A stretch of 64,000 nucleotides of DNA from Clostridium sp. CAG:417 (GCA_000432835.1 FR890375.1:62001-126000); one strand, 5' to 3'; counted from the first letter of the stretch, positions 53,439-62,247 are shown. Notes: a model not told the origin generated them from the letters alone. Made by a program: numbers and translations.

Positions 53439-54155
53439 CTACTTAGATCCAAATAGTCTTTGCATTCTTTCATTTACTGATTGACGATATTTTTCTTTAG
53501 CAGTATTAAAATCAGTATCTTCGTCACTTATATTTTCTTTTTTTAGTATTTCTTTTAAGAGTTTATCCTTAGGACTTTCCTTAGTTGTTAAAATCTCAGT
53601 CTCCATTCTTGCATTGATTTTTCTTCTGTTTTCTTCTTTTTGTTCTGCATCATAAATTCCTAGTTCTTTTTGTTTTTCTATTATTTTTTCGCGATATTCA
53701 GCTTGATAACTTTTTTGTTTAAAATATGTGGTGATACAAGTGGTAATACCATCAGCTATTCCAAATTTAGTAATTTCTTCAGCAAGAGCAGTTCCAACTC
53801 TTATATAATTATCGTTGTCTTTGATCTTTCCATTAGGACTTTTAGAAAGAGCAACAATTTTTGATTTTCGAACTAAAGCATCGGCAATTTCTGCTTTTAC
53901 TATTAAGGCTCTGGTGATTTGATTATTGATATCGATTGTTATTTCTGACAATTCACGTGGAGTTAATCTATTTAGTTCTTCTTTGGTATTGCTATTCATA
54001 AGTCTTTCGAAAAACTCTTTTAGTTTAGTTGTTTTAATATCTCTTTTTTCTAATTCGTCAATAACTATATCAAATCCGGCAGATTTTACAGCTTCTGCTT
54101 TTAAAGCCGATTCTTTTAATTGTTCTTTATAACTACTAATAACAATATCTTCCAT
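53439..54155 (-). CDS. Uncharacterised soluble helical protein
   Basis: 238 residues from the ATG at 54155 (AAGGGTGG upstream, in-frame GTG at 54164 rejected). Charged and mainly helical, with a central Gly/Ile-rich segment (ALAEEITKFGIADGITTCIT), no signal peptide or membrane segment. The long C-terminal third is a Lys/Glu coiled coil. No family recognised. Lies between a SASP gene and ackA, cotranscribed with the small gene at 53161. Confidence 0.7.
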   Translation of the reverse strand: MEDIVISSYKEQLKESALKAEAVKSAGFDIVIDELEKRDIKTTKLKEFFERLMNSNTKEELNRLTPRELSEITIDINNQITRALIVKAEIADALVRKSKIVALSKSPNGKIKDNDNYIRVGTALAEEITKFGIADGITTCITTYFKQKSYQAEYREKIIEKQKELGIYDAEQKEENRRKINARMETEILTTKESPKDKLLKEILKKENISDEDTDFNTAKEKYRQSVNERMQRLFGSK

Positions 54156-54249
54156 TATAACCACCCTTTTTCTATTCTAATAATTATTATAATATTTATT
54201 AAGATTAAAGTAAAGAATATTGTTTCTTCAAATAGAATAAATTTTTAAC

Positions 54250-54275
54250 AAAAAAAGATAGGCTCGTCGCCTATC
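54250..54275 (-). terminator. Terminator of the SASP gene
   Basis: Perfect seven-base arms GATAGGC (54257-54263) / GCCTATC (54269-54275), then six or more T on the minus strand. Confidence 0.85.
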
Positions 54276-54291
54276 GAATAAGTTATTTTAC

Positions 54292-54504
54292 TTATTTATT
54301 TGAATAACTTCCACTAACTTGATTTAAACCGTTTTGTACAAGTCTACGTGTAATTTCACCACCTACTGAACCATTTGCACGGCTAGTAGAATCAGGTCCT
54401 AAGTTAACACCAAACTCATTAGCTATTTCGTATTTCATTTTATCAATAGCTTGTTTAGCACCAGGAACTTGCATTTTCATTGAAGAGTTACTTTTGTTTG
54501 TCAT
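54292..54504 (-). CDS. Alpha/beta-type small acid-soluble spore protein
   Basis: 70 residues. The two conserved blocks are present: MKYEIANEFGVNLGPDSTSR and ANGSVGGEITRRLVQNG. The KYE-IA junction is the cleavage site of the germination protease GPR. Such proteins coat forespore DNA, changing it to an A-like form that resists UV and heat, and supply amino acids on germination. ATG after GTAGGAGGTG. The gene stands alone, as in most spore formers, with an own promoter and terminator. Confidence 0.97.
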   Translation of the reverse strand: MTNKSNSSMKMQVPGAKQAIDKMKYEIANEFGVNLGPDSTSRANGSVGGEITRRLVQNGLNQVSGSYSNK

Positions 54505-54524
54505 TATTTCACCTCCTACACTAT

Positions 54525-54553
54525 TAGACTGTGTCGGAATGAAATTTTCATAC
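54525..54553 (-). promoter_or_regulatory. Candidate SigG promoter of the SASP gene
   Basis: Minus strand: -35 GTATGA (54548-54553), 16-base spacer, -10 CAGTCTA (54525-54531), compatible with the SigG pattern GNATR and CANNNTA. Confidence 0.4.
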
Positions 54554-54571
54554 TATTTTTTTTTTGGAAAA

Positions 54572-55753
54572 TTATAACAAATCATTAACGTCATCAATAT
54601 CCTTGATTTTAATAGTCATAGTATTCTTAACTGCAACGCTAACCATTTCTTCAAAATTAAATTTTTTTTCTAATTCTTCACATGTATACATATTAGGATT
54701 TATAACAGGATGCTTTGGAACAAAAACAGTACAACAGTCTTCATATGGAAGAATACTTGTTTCATATGTATCTATTTTTTGGGCTATATCTATAATTTCT
54801 AATTTATCAAGACACGCTACTGGTCTTATAACAGGAAAGTTTGTTACAGAATTAATAGTTCTCATACTTACAAGAGTTTGACTGGCTACTTGACCAATAC
54901 TTTCACCATTAATAATTGCGTAGGCTTTGTTTCTTTTCGCAAGACGTTCCATAATTCTATACATCATTCTTCTCATGATAGTTATTACATAATTAGGATC
55001 GGAAGTTTTATAAATTTCTTCTTGTATAGGTGTAAAATTTACTATGTGTAAATTAATAGAATCCGTATATTTTACTAATTTTTTTGTTAATTCAATTACT
55101 TTTTCTCTTGCCTGCATACTTGTATGAGGAATTGCTTCAAAATATACACAGTCTAATTTAATTCCTCTTTTCATAGCTAAATACCCTGCGACTGGTGAAT
55201 CAATTCCACCACTTAACATTAGTAATGCTCGTGGTTGCGTTCCTACAGGATATCCTCCACTACCTTTATAAGAATCAAGATAAATGTATGTTTCTGTAGC
55301 AGTTATTTCTACCTTTACTAATACTTCTGGATTATGAACATCAACATTTATATTAGGAATATTTTTTAAAATATGTCCTCCTAATTTTTTTGATACTTCT
55401 GGACTACTTAGTGGAAAAGATTTATCGCCTCTTTTAGTTTCAATTTTAAAAGTTTTAAACTTCTTTTCTTTTAATAATTCTAATACAGTGCTTGCTATAT
55501 CATCTATATTAGTATTTGTAATATAAGCAACATGATACGCATGAATCCCAAATATATCTTTTATAGTATCAATTATTTTCTTTAGATCACAATCATTAAA
55601 ATATATACACATACGTGATAAATCTTTTTTTATTTTTATATTAAAATTACTTAGTTTGTGTTCTATATTTTTTGTTAGTGTTTTTATAAAGAAATTTCTG
55701 TTTCCCTTCTTAGTAGTTAATTCTCCATATTTTATTAGTATTAAACGATTCAT
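54572..55753 (-). CDS. thiI: tRNA 4-thiouridine synthetase ThiI
   Basis: 393 residues from the ATG at 55753 (GGAGG upstream; in-frame TTG at 55765 rejected). NFLD region, THUMP domain (about 60-165), then a PP-loop ATPase with LSGGIDSPVAGYLAMKRG. Cys-Cys in ILPYEDCCTVF near the end includes the cysteine position used for persulfide relay. It modifies U8 of tRNAs and may feed thiamine synthesis. The rhodanese domain of E. coli ThiI is absent, as in Firmicutes. No IscS-type partner lies next to it. Confidence 0.94.
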   Translation of the reverse strand: MNRLILIKYGELTTKKGNRNFFIKTLTKNIEHKLSNFNIKIKKDLSRMCIYFNDCDLKKIIDTIKDIFGIHAYHVAYITNTNIDDIASTVLELLKEKKFKTFKIETKRGDKSFPLSSPEVSKKLGGHILKNIPNINVDVHNPEVLVKVEITATETYIYLDSYKGSGGYPVGTQPRALLMLSGGIDSPVAGYLAMKRGIKLDCVYFEAIPHTSMQAREKVIELTKKLVKYTDSINLHIVNFTPIQEEIYKTSDPNYVITIMRRMMYRIMERLAKRNKAYAIINGESIGQVASQTLVSMRTINSVTNFPVIRPVACLDKLEIIDIAQKIDTYETSILPYEDCCTVFVPKHPVINPNMYTCEELEKKFNFEEMVSVAVKNTMTIKIKDIDDVNDLL

Positions 55754-55828
55754 ATTTACCTCCAAGTTCTCTTATTATATTATTTTTTTGATTATAAAAC
55801 AAGAAAAATGTACGAAATGTACATTTAA

Positions 55829-57544
55829 CTATTTATCATAAATAGACACTAATTCTTGATAGAAATTTTTATCTACAAGGGAAATAGCTTTTATGGAAAC
55901 ATCTAGAGATTTTTTATAATCACCCTTAAAGAAACTCTTTCTAGCTTCATCTAAACCTCGATCAATATCGGTATAACTGCTTCTAAAACGATTACCATAA
56001 ACCATACAGTTTTCAGCTAATTCTGCTGTTTTAATTATTTCGTTTGTTGTATTATATAGTTTTAATACTAAGTCTCTTGCTGTATCAACTCTGGTATTTA
56101 ATGTTTTTATAACGATTGGTTTTTTTTCTAATTCTTTTATTACTTCCTTAATTGCGTCGTTTGCTTCACTTAATTCTACAAAATAGTTATCTGTAATTAC
56201 AGGTAGTTTATAACTACGAATTTTTCTCTTACTGTTTTGTAAAAACTCTTCTATTTCAATTAGTTGTTCACGGGCTCTTTGTTCATCATCATACATATTA
56301 CCTAATGAATTTAGTGTAACATCTAAGTTATCTGACATATTTTTAAGGCGTACTGTTAATTCTTCGATTTCCTTATGTAATGAAGAATATGGCGTAGATT
56401 TACTTTCTAATTTAGCTAATAATTTTTTGTAGTCATCCTGAATTACTACTAATATTTTTTTATCTTCCTCTATAGAATCTATATCTTCATCTCTTAAATC
56501 ATAATTATTTTTTATTGTTTCTAATTCTTCAAAGACATCATTCACTACTTTTTCTGTTTTCTTTAATTTTATTGCAAAGTCGTGTTCTGATTCCTCATAT
56601 ACTTTTCGACTTAGTCTTTCTTTTTCAAAATCTATAAATAGGGAGTCAAAATAATCTAAAATAGTTCTTAATTCAAACATACAATCTTCTAGGTTAAGAA
56701 CCCTTATTTTGTCTAAAATAGTATTGATATTTTTTCTTGATTCTTCAACGTTATAATCAATATTTAAATATTCTAATGGATAGCCTTTTTCTTCCATCTC
56801 TTTAACAACGTCATCGACTTCTTTTATTCTTTTAGGAATGATTTCTTTAGCCATTAAAATTAAATCTGGTACTTCTTTAATAACTATTCCCATATGTTCA
56901 ATCATAGCATCTAGAGCTTTAACTATATGAACAACTTCTGTGTATTCATTATTTTCCATAGCACTTTCAAAGCCTAAAAAGTTTTTCTCTATATTTTCTA
57001 GTTGTAGTGTTATAGCATCTTGCATCTCATCATATAAATTACTATGTTCTTGATATTCGCTATTTAATTTACGATATTTAGTCTTTAGCTTGGTAACAAT
57101 ACTACGATACTTTTCATCACTTAGAGTAATTTCTTTTATTTCTTCTAAGAGAGATTCGCTTGCCTCTCTTACCTTGTATATTTCAAGTTCTGTTTTGGCA
57201 ATACGATAGTTACAATTTTCAAAGTCTCTTTTTTCAATGAATGTATCAATATCAATTAACATGTCATCTATTTTAGGAATTCTTTCATTTTTTATAACAT
57301 CACTTTTATCTTCCCATTTTTTATATTTACTCTCTAAGTCTTCATTTTTTATTATAGGTTCTACCTTGGATAGTTCTAGAGAAATAGGAATAGATGAAAT
57401 TAGGTTCTTTTCTAAATCTAATTCATCTAATATATTTTTATATTTTTTTAATCTGGATTTTTTTAAGATTATTAGTGTTACTATAAAGAATGTGATAAAT
57501 ATCGCCAAAAATATTAAGATATACAATATTACATTATTTTTCAC
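55829..57544 (-). CDS. ezrA: Septation ring formation regulator EzrA
   Basis: 571 residues from a GTG at 57544 (AGAGGTGAT six bases upstream). An earlier in-frame ATG at 57577 would give an extra 11 residues without ribosome site. One N-terminal membrane helix (about 5-25), then about 540 residues of spectrin-like helical repeats with strong coiled-coil pattern. Size and topology equal EzrA (562 in B. subtilis). It restrains FtsZ ring formation and links PBP1 and GpsB, both encoded here, to division. Single gene. Confidence 0.88.
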   Translation of the reverse strand: MKNNVILYILIFLAIFITFFIVTLIILKKSRLKKYKNILDELDLEKNLISSIPISLELSKVEPIIKNEDLESKYKKWEDKSDVIKNERIPKIDDMLIDIDTFIEKRDFENCNYRIAKTELEIYKVREASESLLEEIKEITLSDEKYRSIVTKLKTKYRKLNSEYQEHSNLYDEMQDAITLQLENIEKNFLGFESAMENNEYTEVVHIVKALDAMIEHMGIVIKEVPDLILMAKEIIPKRIKEVDDVVKEMEEKGYPLEYLNIDYNVEESRKNINTILDKIRVLNLEDCMFELRTILDYFDSLFIDFEKERLSRKVYEESEHDFAIKLKKTEKVVNDVFEELETIKNNYDLRDEDIDSIEEDKKILVVIQDDYKKLLAKLESKSTPYSSLHKEIEELTVRLKNMSDNLDVTLNSLGNMYDDEQRAREQLIEIEEFLQNSKRKIRSYKLPVITDNYFVELSEANDAIKEVIKELEKKPIVIKTLNTRVDTARDLVLKLYNTTNEIIKTAELAENCMVYGNRFRSSYTDIDRGLDEARKSFFKGDYKKSLDVSIKAISLVDKNFYQELVSIYDK

Positions 57545-57669
57545 TATATCACCTCTAGTATATTTATATTCTACCACAACTATACGATATTTTTCTACAA
57601 AATTTGTATTTTAAGATAATTTTAATTTCCTTTATTTTCTTTAAAATATCTATAATTTGTGATAAATCC

Positions 57670-57698
57670 TTGACATTACTTGTTTTAAACATTATAAT
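57670..57698 (+). promoter_or_regulatory. Consensus sigma-A promoter of rpsD
   Basis: -35 TTGACA (57670-57675), 17-base spacer, -10 TATAAT (57693-57698): both hexamers perfect. The RNA would start near 57705. Confidence 0.9.
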
Positions 57699-57704
57699 CT
57701 ATAG

Positions 57705-57872
57705 TGCATATTTCTTTAGACGGCTTAACAGCTTGATTAGAGTATTTTAATGTGTTTTTCGTAGATTTTTTTAGTAACCTTTGCTGTTGGGCGAAAAAAT
57801 TAAGAAAGACTCCCTAAGATACGGCTAATCTGTTTAATGTAATGTGTAAAAAAAATTTAGGAGGAGAAAAAT
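57705..57872 (+). promoter_or_regulatory. Structured rpsD leader, probable S4 autoregulatory element
   Basis: About 168 bases between promoter and ATG. CTTAACAGC (57724-57732) can pair with GCTGTTGGG (57783-57791) over nine bases with two G-U pairs. GATTAG (57735-57740), inside that loop, can pair with CTAATC (57825-57830), outside it. The two helices cross and would form a pseudoknot. In B. subtilis and E. coli S4 represses its own mRNA through structured leaders. The structure here is my reading by eye and not a database match. Confidence 0.5.
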
Positions 57873-58475
57873 ATGGCAAGATATACTGGTCCAAGTTACA
57901 AGCAAGCTCGTCGTGTTGGTTTTTCTATTAGTGAAACTGGTAAAGAATTAGCTCGTCGTCCTTATGCACCTGGTCAACATGGTAAAAATCGTAGAGCAAA
58001 ATTATCAGATTATGGTACACAATTAAAAGAAAAACAAAAGGTTCGTTTTATGTATGGTCTTAATGAAAAACAATTCCGTAAGACATTTAATGAAGCTGGA
58101 AAGATGAGTGGTATCCATGGTGATAACTTCTTAAAGTTATTGGAATCACGTCTTGATAATCTTTGCTACCGTCTTGGTTTTGCTACTACACGTCGTGGTG
58201 CTAGACAATTAGTTAACCATGGTCATGTTACTGTTAATGGTAAGAAAGTAGATATTCCATCATACAGATGTAAACCAGGAGATGTAATCGCTATTAAAGA
58301 TGCTTCTAACGATCATAAGGCTGTAAAAGAGGCTTTAGAAAAAGTTACTAAGCGTGTTGAATTCGTTACATTTGATGCTGGTAAATTAAGTGGTACATAT
58401 GTAAGATATCCAGAACGTAATGAGTTAAATATGGATATTGATGAATCACTAATTGTTGAATTCTATAACAAATAA
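57873..58475 (+). CDS. rpsD: Ribosomal protein S4
   Basis: 200 residues, identical in length to B. subtilis S4. MARYTGPSYKQARRVGFSIS, RRPYAPGQHGKNRR and the S4 RNA-binding domain LDNLCYRLGFATTRRGARQL then VNHGHVTVNGKKVDIPSYRC are all present. No zinc-type Cys knuckle at the N-terminus. It nucleates 30S assembly. It is monocistronic with a strong promoter and likely autoregulated by its leader. ATG after AGGAGGAG. Confidence 0.98.
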   Translation: MARYTGPSYKQARRVGFSISETGKELARRPYAPGQHGKNRRAKLSDYGTQLKEKQKVRFMYGLNEKQFRKTFNEAGKMSGIHGDNFLKLLESRLDNLCYRLGFATTRRGARQLVNHGHVTVNGKKVDIPSYRCKPGDVIAIKDASNDHKAVKEALEKVTKRVEFVTFDAGKLSGTYVRYPERNELNMDIDESLIVEFYNK

Positions 58476-58480
58476 TTTAA

Positions 58481-58518
58481 AAATGAAGTTAATTTTATTA
58501 ACCTCATTTTTTTATGAT
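58481..58518 (+). terminator. Terminator of rpsD
   Basis: Arms AAATGAAGTTAA (58481-58492) / TTAACCTCATTT (58498-58509) with one mismatch, followed by a T run. Confidence 0.75.
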
Positions 58519-58569
58519 AAAGTGTTGCTTTTTCCTGTCAATAGAAAACTGAAGGTAAAATAAGTTATT

Positions 58570-58606
58570 AAAACCCCAATTGAATATAAAATTCGATTGG
58601 GGTTTT
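58570..58606. terminator. Strong 16-base hairpin between rpsD and the kinase-like gene
   Basis: AAAACCCCAATTGAAT (58570-58585) / ATTCGATTGGGGTTTT (58591-58606), with one G-U pair and a five-base loop. The T tract is short. It likely terminates the minus-strand gene ending at 58685, 80 bases away. Confidence 0.55.
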
Positions 58607-58684
58607 ATCATTAATACATATTGAGTCTTAAGTAATTATGATCATATATAATTGTATTTTCATAATCTTAAAATAGATAATTTA

Positions 58685-60085
58685 CTATTTCAAGAAATTT
58701 TTATCTTCTTTTGCACTATTTTGATCTTCAGTATCTAATACTTCAACTAATTCTTTAGTCTTAATTTCCTCTTGATATCTTTTTTCAAATTTTCTTTGAA
58801 GAGGTAGACTATTTGAAGCATAACTTTTATTTTCCTCGTTTTCATCATATATAAAATCGGCATCTAAAATGACCAAGTCACCTTTGTTAAGAATTATTGT
58901 TCCTCTTTTATTATCCAATTCTAATGCTTTATCACTTGGGGATAAATTACCTTGCCAATGAATAATGTTATCTTTTAATAATCTACCTACATTTCTTATG
59001 GCAACATCGTTCCACATTAATCCTAAATCTCTTACATTCTTATAAAGGTTATACATATCTTCTTCTGTTATATCTTTGTTCGAGGTATCAACTTTTTCAA
59101 CTACTTCAATGTAAAATACTTGATTATCTATATCAATTTTCTTTCTTAACAAAGGCGCTACTATGTATGGATTATTTGGAAATTTTTCTGTATTACGTTT
59201 TTTTCCTATTTTTATAACCTTGTCTCCTATACTAAAGGCTGCTGAATAACTTCCTGCTTTTATGTATTGAGTAGCTGATATTTCTTGTTTCTCATTTTTA
59301 CAGATATCTTGAATTATTAATAATACTAATTCTTGCAAATTTTTATACTTACTGCTTGTATGTCCAAAAAAGGTTTTGTTAAGTATTCCATCAATAAAAC
59401 GAGATGGATTTTTATCAATATATTTATTTAATATTTCAATTTCTGACGAATATTCATCTTTTTTGAATATCTTTTCCCTTAATGAAAATAAATTAGGAGT
59501 TAGTTCTGCAAATTTTAAAATATTTTGTTTTATTAAATTTATTTCTTCATCATCTAATGAAAATGATGAAAGATCAATTGGTGTATTTTTATTAGCCATT
59601 AAAGATAAAAAATCTTTTTTTTGGCTTTTATTCATAAAGGTATATATTTTACTATAAGTAGTGGAATTGGCTTTTAAATCAAGCAGTGCATTTAACATTT
59701 TTGGGTTAAATACATCTTGAGTTTTTATTTGGGATTTTTCATCATTAGAAATTGTATGACATAGATTATTAAAAATTTCATATATATAATTGGGAAATTG
59801 AAAGTGGCCTAAATTTTGACTAAGTTTATCAAGAAAATCTTTTTGATTGTACATAGATTGATATGTGATCCAATCCTGACTATATGCGCCAGTATATTTT
59901 AGAATAACATCTATGTGATTCAGAAGTTTTTCTGCATTAGTATTTTTAGAAGGAGAAATTAGAAGCTTATCTATATAAAATTCTGCAAATTTGTGATATG
60001 TATTCTGATAAAAGCTTACGCTACGATTGTTATCATACGCCTCTTGTTCCTTTACTAGCATTTGTAAATTTTTTTCTATATTCAT
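58685..60085 (-). CDS. Uncharacterised protein with C-terminal protein-kinase-like domain
   Basis: 466 residues. Residues 1-265 are helical, charged and unrecognised. Residues 265-420 resemble a kinase fold: a loop AGSYSAAF (277-284), a strand with a possible ATP-binding Lys292 (KVIKIG), the segment WNDVAIRN (358-365) spaced like a catalytic loop (Asp360, Asn365), and DAD (408-410) at a possible metal-binding site. The HRD-type His is absent. A charged tail follows. I believe similar sequences exist in uncultured gut Firmicutes, but no function is known to me. ATG with weak AGGTATAA-type site. It stands alone. Confidence 0.8.
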   Translation of the reverse strand: MNIEKNLQMLVKEQEAYDNNRSVSFYQNTYHKFAEFYIDKLLISPSKNTNAEKLLNHIDVILKYTGAYSQDWITYQSMYNQKDFLDKLSQNLGHFQFPNYIYEIFNNLCHTISNDEKSQIKTQDVFNPKMLNALLDLKANSTTYSKIYTFMNKSQKKDFLSLMANKNTPIDLSSFSLDDEEINLIKQNILKFAELTPNLFSLREKIFKKDEYSSEIEILNKYIDKNPSRFIDGILNKTFFGHTSSKYKNLQELVLLIIQDICKNEKQEISATQYIKAGSYSAAFSIGDKVIKIGKKRNTEKFPNNPYIVAPLLRKKIDIDNQVFYIEVVEKVDTSNKDITEEDMYNLYKNVRDLGLMWNDVAIRNVGRLLKDNIIHWQGNLSPSDKALELDNKRGTIILNKGDLVILDADFIYDENEENKSYASNSLPLQRKFEKRYQEEIKTKELVEVLDTEDQNSAKEDKNFLK

Positions 60086-60125
60086 TTATACCTCCAAAAA
60101 TGATGTAATTTTAAATTATGTTAAT

Positions 60126-60680
60126 TTATGTTGCTATCGATTTTGGTATTTTTACAACTTCAAAATAACTATTTGGTATTGGAATATGTAGTTTTTCATT
60201 ATTTAAATTTGTATTTCTTAAAATATGATGCATACACCTTATTACTGAGGCATGTGATACTATTAATATTTTTTTGTCTTTATTTTTAATAATAACATCA
60301 TCTAAAAAGTTTTGACATCTTTCAAATAAATCAGTTAAACATTCTACTCCATCATCTGATGAGTTTAGATTATAGTCCCAATATTTTTCAGGATTATATT
60401 CCTTAATATTTTTATCATCAAATATACCCATATTTCGTTCTAAAAGGCGATCATCTTTTATTATCAAAGCTTTGTCGGCTACTAAACCGAAGGCTGTTTC
60501 TAATGTTCTTAAAAGTGGCGAAGTGTAACATATATCAACGCCTAAAGATATTATTGTTTGGCGTAATTCCTTTGTTTTTTGTACTCCTTTAGTATTTAAA
60601 TGCGTATTTTTGCGTCCCTGAATAATATTTTTACTGTTTTCATCTGTTTCTCCATGTCTGACTAGATATATCGTTGTCAT
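60126..60680 (-). CDS. Histidine phosphatase family protein
   Basis: 184 residues. LVRHGETDEN (6-15) supplies the catalytic His and RHG motif, SPLLRTLETA the second Arg, ERNMGIFDD the acidic residue, and VSHASVIRCM the second His. It belongs to the phosphoglycerate mutase-like phosphatases that act on small phosphate esters (sugar phosphates or alpha-ribazole phosphate). The substrate is not clear. It begins 17 bases after tyrS, in the same direction, so it may be a downstream gene of the T-box-controlled unit. Confidence 0.88.
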   Translation of the reverse strand: MTTIYLVRHGETDENSKNIIQGRKNTHLNTKGVQKTKELRQTIISLGVDICYTSPLLRTLETAFGLVADKALIIKDDRLLERNMGIFDDKNIKEYNPEKYWDYNLNSSDDGVECLTDLFERCQNFLDDVIIKNKDKKILIVSHASVIRCMHHILRNTNLNNEKLHIPIPNSYFEVVKIPKSIAT

Positions 60681-60697
60681 CTTAGTACTCCTTATAA

Positions 60698-61927
60698 TTA
60701 ATCGTTAAAGGCAACCATAAAATATTTTTTCTTACCTCGACGAATGATAATATATTTATTATCTATGGCTACATTTTTATCTATTATTGTCTCTAAATCG
60801 TTAGTTTTTTCACCATTAATATATATTGAACCATTCTGAACAAACTCTCTAGCTTCTCTTTTACTGCTGCAAATGCTTGATTCAACTAATAGATCAATAA
60901 TATTTTTTGCTTCATTTATTTCATATGCTTCCAATCCTTTAAAGGCTTGCATTATTTCTTTAGATGATAGATTTTTAATGTTTCCACTAAATAGACTGTT
61001 GGTTATATTTAGAGCTTCTTCATATGCTTCTTCACCATGTAAGAATGTAACTATTTCCTTAGCTAATGTTTTATGCGCTAATCTTTTTTCTGGCTCTTTT
61101 TCAGTACTTTCAGCTAATTTATCAATTTCTTCTTTTGATAGGAAAGTATATTTCTTTAAATAATCAATAACCATACAATCTTCAACATTTAAGAAAAACT
61201 GATATAGTTCATAACTTGATGTTTTATTTTTATCTAACCAAATAGCATTTCCTTCACTCTTACCTAGTTTTTTACCGGTACTATCAGTTATTAGAGGAAC
61301 TGTAAAACCATAGGCCTCTTTTCCTGTTTTCTTTCTTATTAAATCTATACCAGCAGTAATATTTCCCCATTGGTCTGATCCTTCCATTTGAAGAACACAG
61401 TTTTTTGTTTCAAATAAATGTAGGAAGTCAAGAGCTTGCATTATCATATATGAAAATTCTGTATAAGTAATACCAGTGTCTAATCTTCTTCTAATAATAT
61501 CTTTATCAAGCATATAGTTTATATTGAAAAACTTTCCATAATCTCTTAGAAAATCTATAAAGTTTATTTCTTTTGACCAATCATAGTTATTAACTACTTC
61601 ATACCCAAATAAATCTGTTACTTGCTTTTTTAAACTTTCAAAGTTTTTTGAAACTGCTTCTTTAGTAATCATAGGTCTTTCTGTTGTTGGACGTGGATCT
61701 CCAATTTGTCCTGTTGCCCCACCAACTAGAAGAATAGGATGATGTCCATGTTGCTCAAGCCTCTTAGCTACTAAAAGACTTGATAAGTGTCCAATATGAA
61801 GACTATCGGCACTAGGATCCGTTCCCCAATAAAATGTAGCTTTCCCTTCATTAATAATATCAATAATTTTAGGATCAGAAATATCTTTAACTAATCCTCT
61901 CCATTGTAATTCTTCAAATAATGTCAT
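60698..61927 (-). CDS. tyrS: Tyrosyl-tRNA synthetase
   Basis: 409 residues. Class Ic: HIGH-type motif SLHIGHLSS, KMSKS-type motif KLGKSEG, the binding region QMEGSDQWGNI, and a C-terminal S4-like domain (about 345-409). It charges tRNA-Tyr. A T-box leader (61940-62214) with a possible UAC specifier sits upstream. ATG after AAGGAGG. Length is usual (about 420). Confidence 0.97.
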   Translation of the reverse strand: MTLFEELQWRGLVKDISDPKIIDIINEGKATFYWGTDPSADSLHIGHLSSLLVAKRLEQHGHHPILLVGGATGQIGDPRPTTERPMITKEAVSKNFESLKKQVTDLFGYEVVNNYDWSKEINFIDFLRDYGKFFNINYMLDKDIIRRRLDTGITYTEFSYMIMQALDFLHLFETKNCVLQMEGSDQWGNITAGIDLIRKKTGKEAYGFTVPLITDSTGKKLGKSEGNAIWLDKNKTSSYELYQFFLNVEDCMVIDYLKKYTFLSKEEIDKLAESTEKEPEKRLAHKTLAKEIVTFLHGEEAYEEALNITNSLFSGNIKNLSSKEIMQAFKGLEAYEINEAKNIIDLLVESSICSSKREAREFVQNGSIYINGEKTNDLETIIDKNVAIDNKYIIIRRGKKKYFMVAFND

Positions 61928-61939
61928 TTTTTCCTCCTT

Positions 61940-62214
61940 ATATACAAAAAGCCGTTCATCCCAAATAAGGACGAACAGCTCGCGGTACCACCTTAATTCA
62001 TAGTAAACTATGCACTTAGTATCTTAAAGCGATAAACTTTTTTTTTCATAATGTGTAATTCAAAAATAAATTTTTTCTATTTTCACCAACCATAGAATCT
62101 CTAAATTAAAATGTTATTTTCTACTTTTCATTAATCATTAAAAAATATTAATATTTATTTACCAATTAGTGAGAGAAAAAATAAACAATCGTCCCAATCT
62201 ATTTACTTCTCTCA
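61940..62214 (-). ncRNA. T-box riboswitch of tyrS
   Basis: Minus strand. The T-box sequence AAGGTGGTACCGCGAG (about 61994-61979) is a perfect match, followed by the terminator. Upstream GGTTGGTGAAAAT is like the distal Stem I motif. A UAC Tyr codon in GAATTACACA (62057-62055) is the best specifier candidate, and the codon fits the downstream gene. Uncharged tRNA-Tyr would pair with specifier and T-box and let transcription go on. Confidence 0.92.
61946..61980 (-). terminator. T-box intrinsic terminator of tyrS
   Basis: Minus strand arms AGCTGTTCGTCC (61980-61969) / GGATGAACGGCT (61961-61950) with two G-U pairs, followed by five T. The antiterminator would use the T-box bases upstream. Confidence 0.9.
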
Positions 62215-62219
62215 CCTAC

Positions 62220-62247
62220 ATTGTAACATTAATTTAGATTTTTTCAA
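62220..62247 (-). promoter_or_regulatory. Sigma-A promoter of the tyrS leader
   Basis: Minus strand: -35 TTGAAA (62242-62247), 16-base spacer, -10 TACAAT (62220-62225). Confidence 0.7.
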
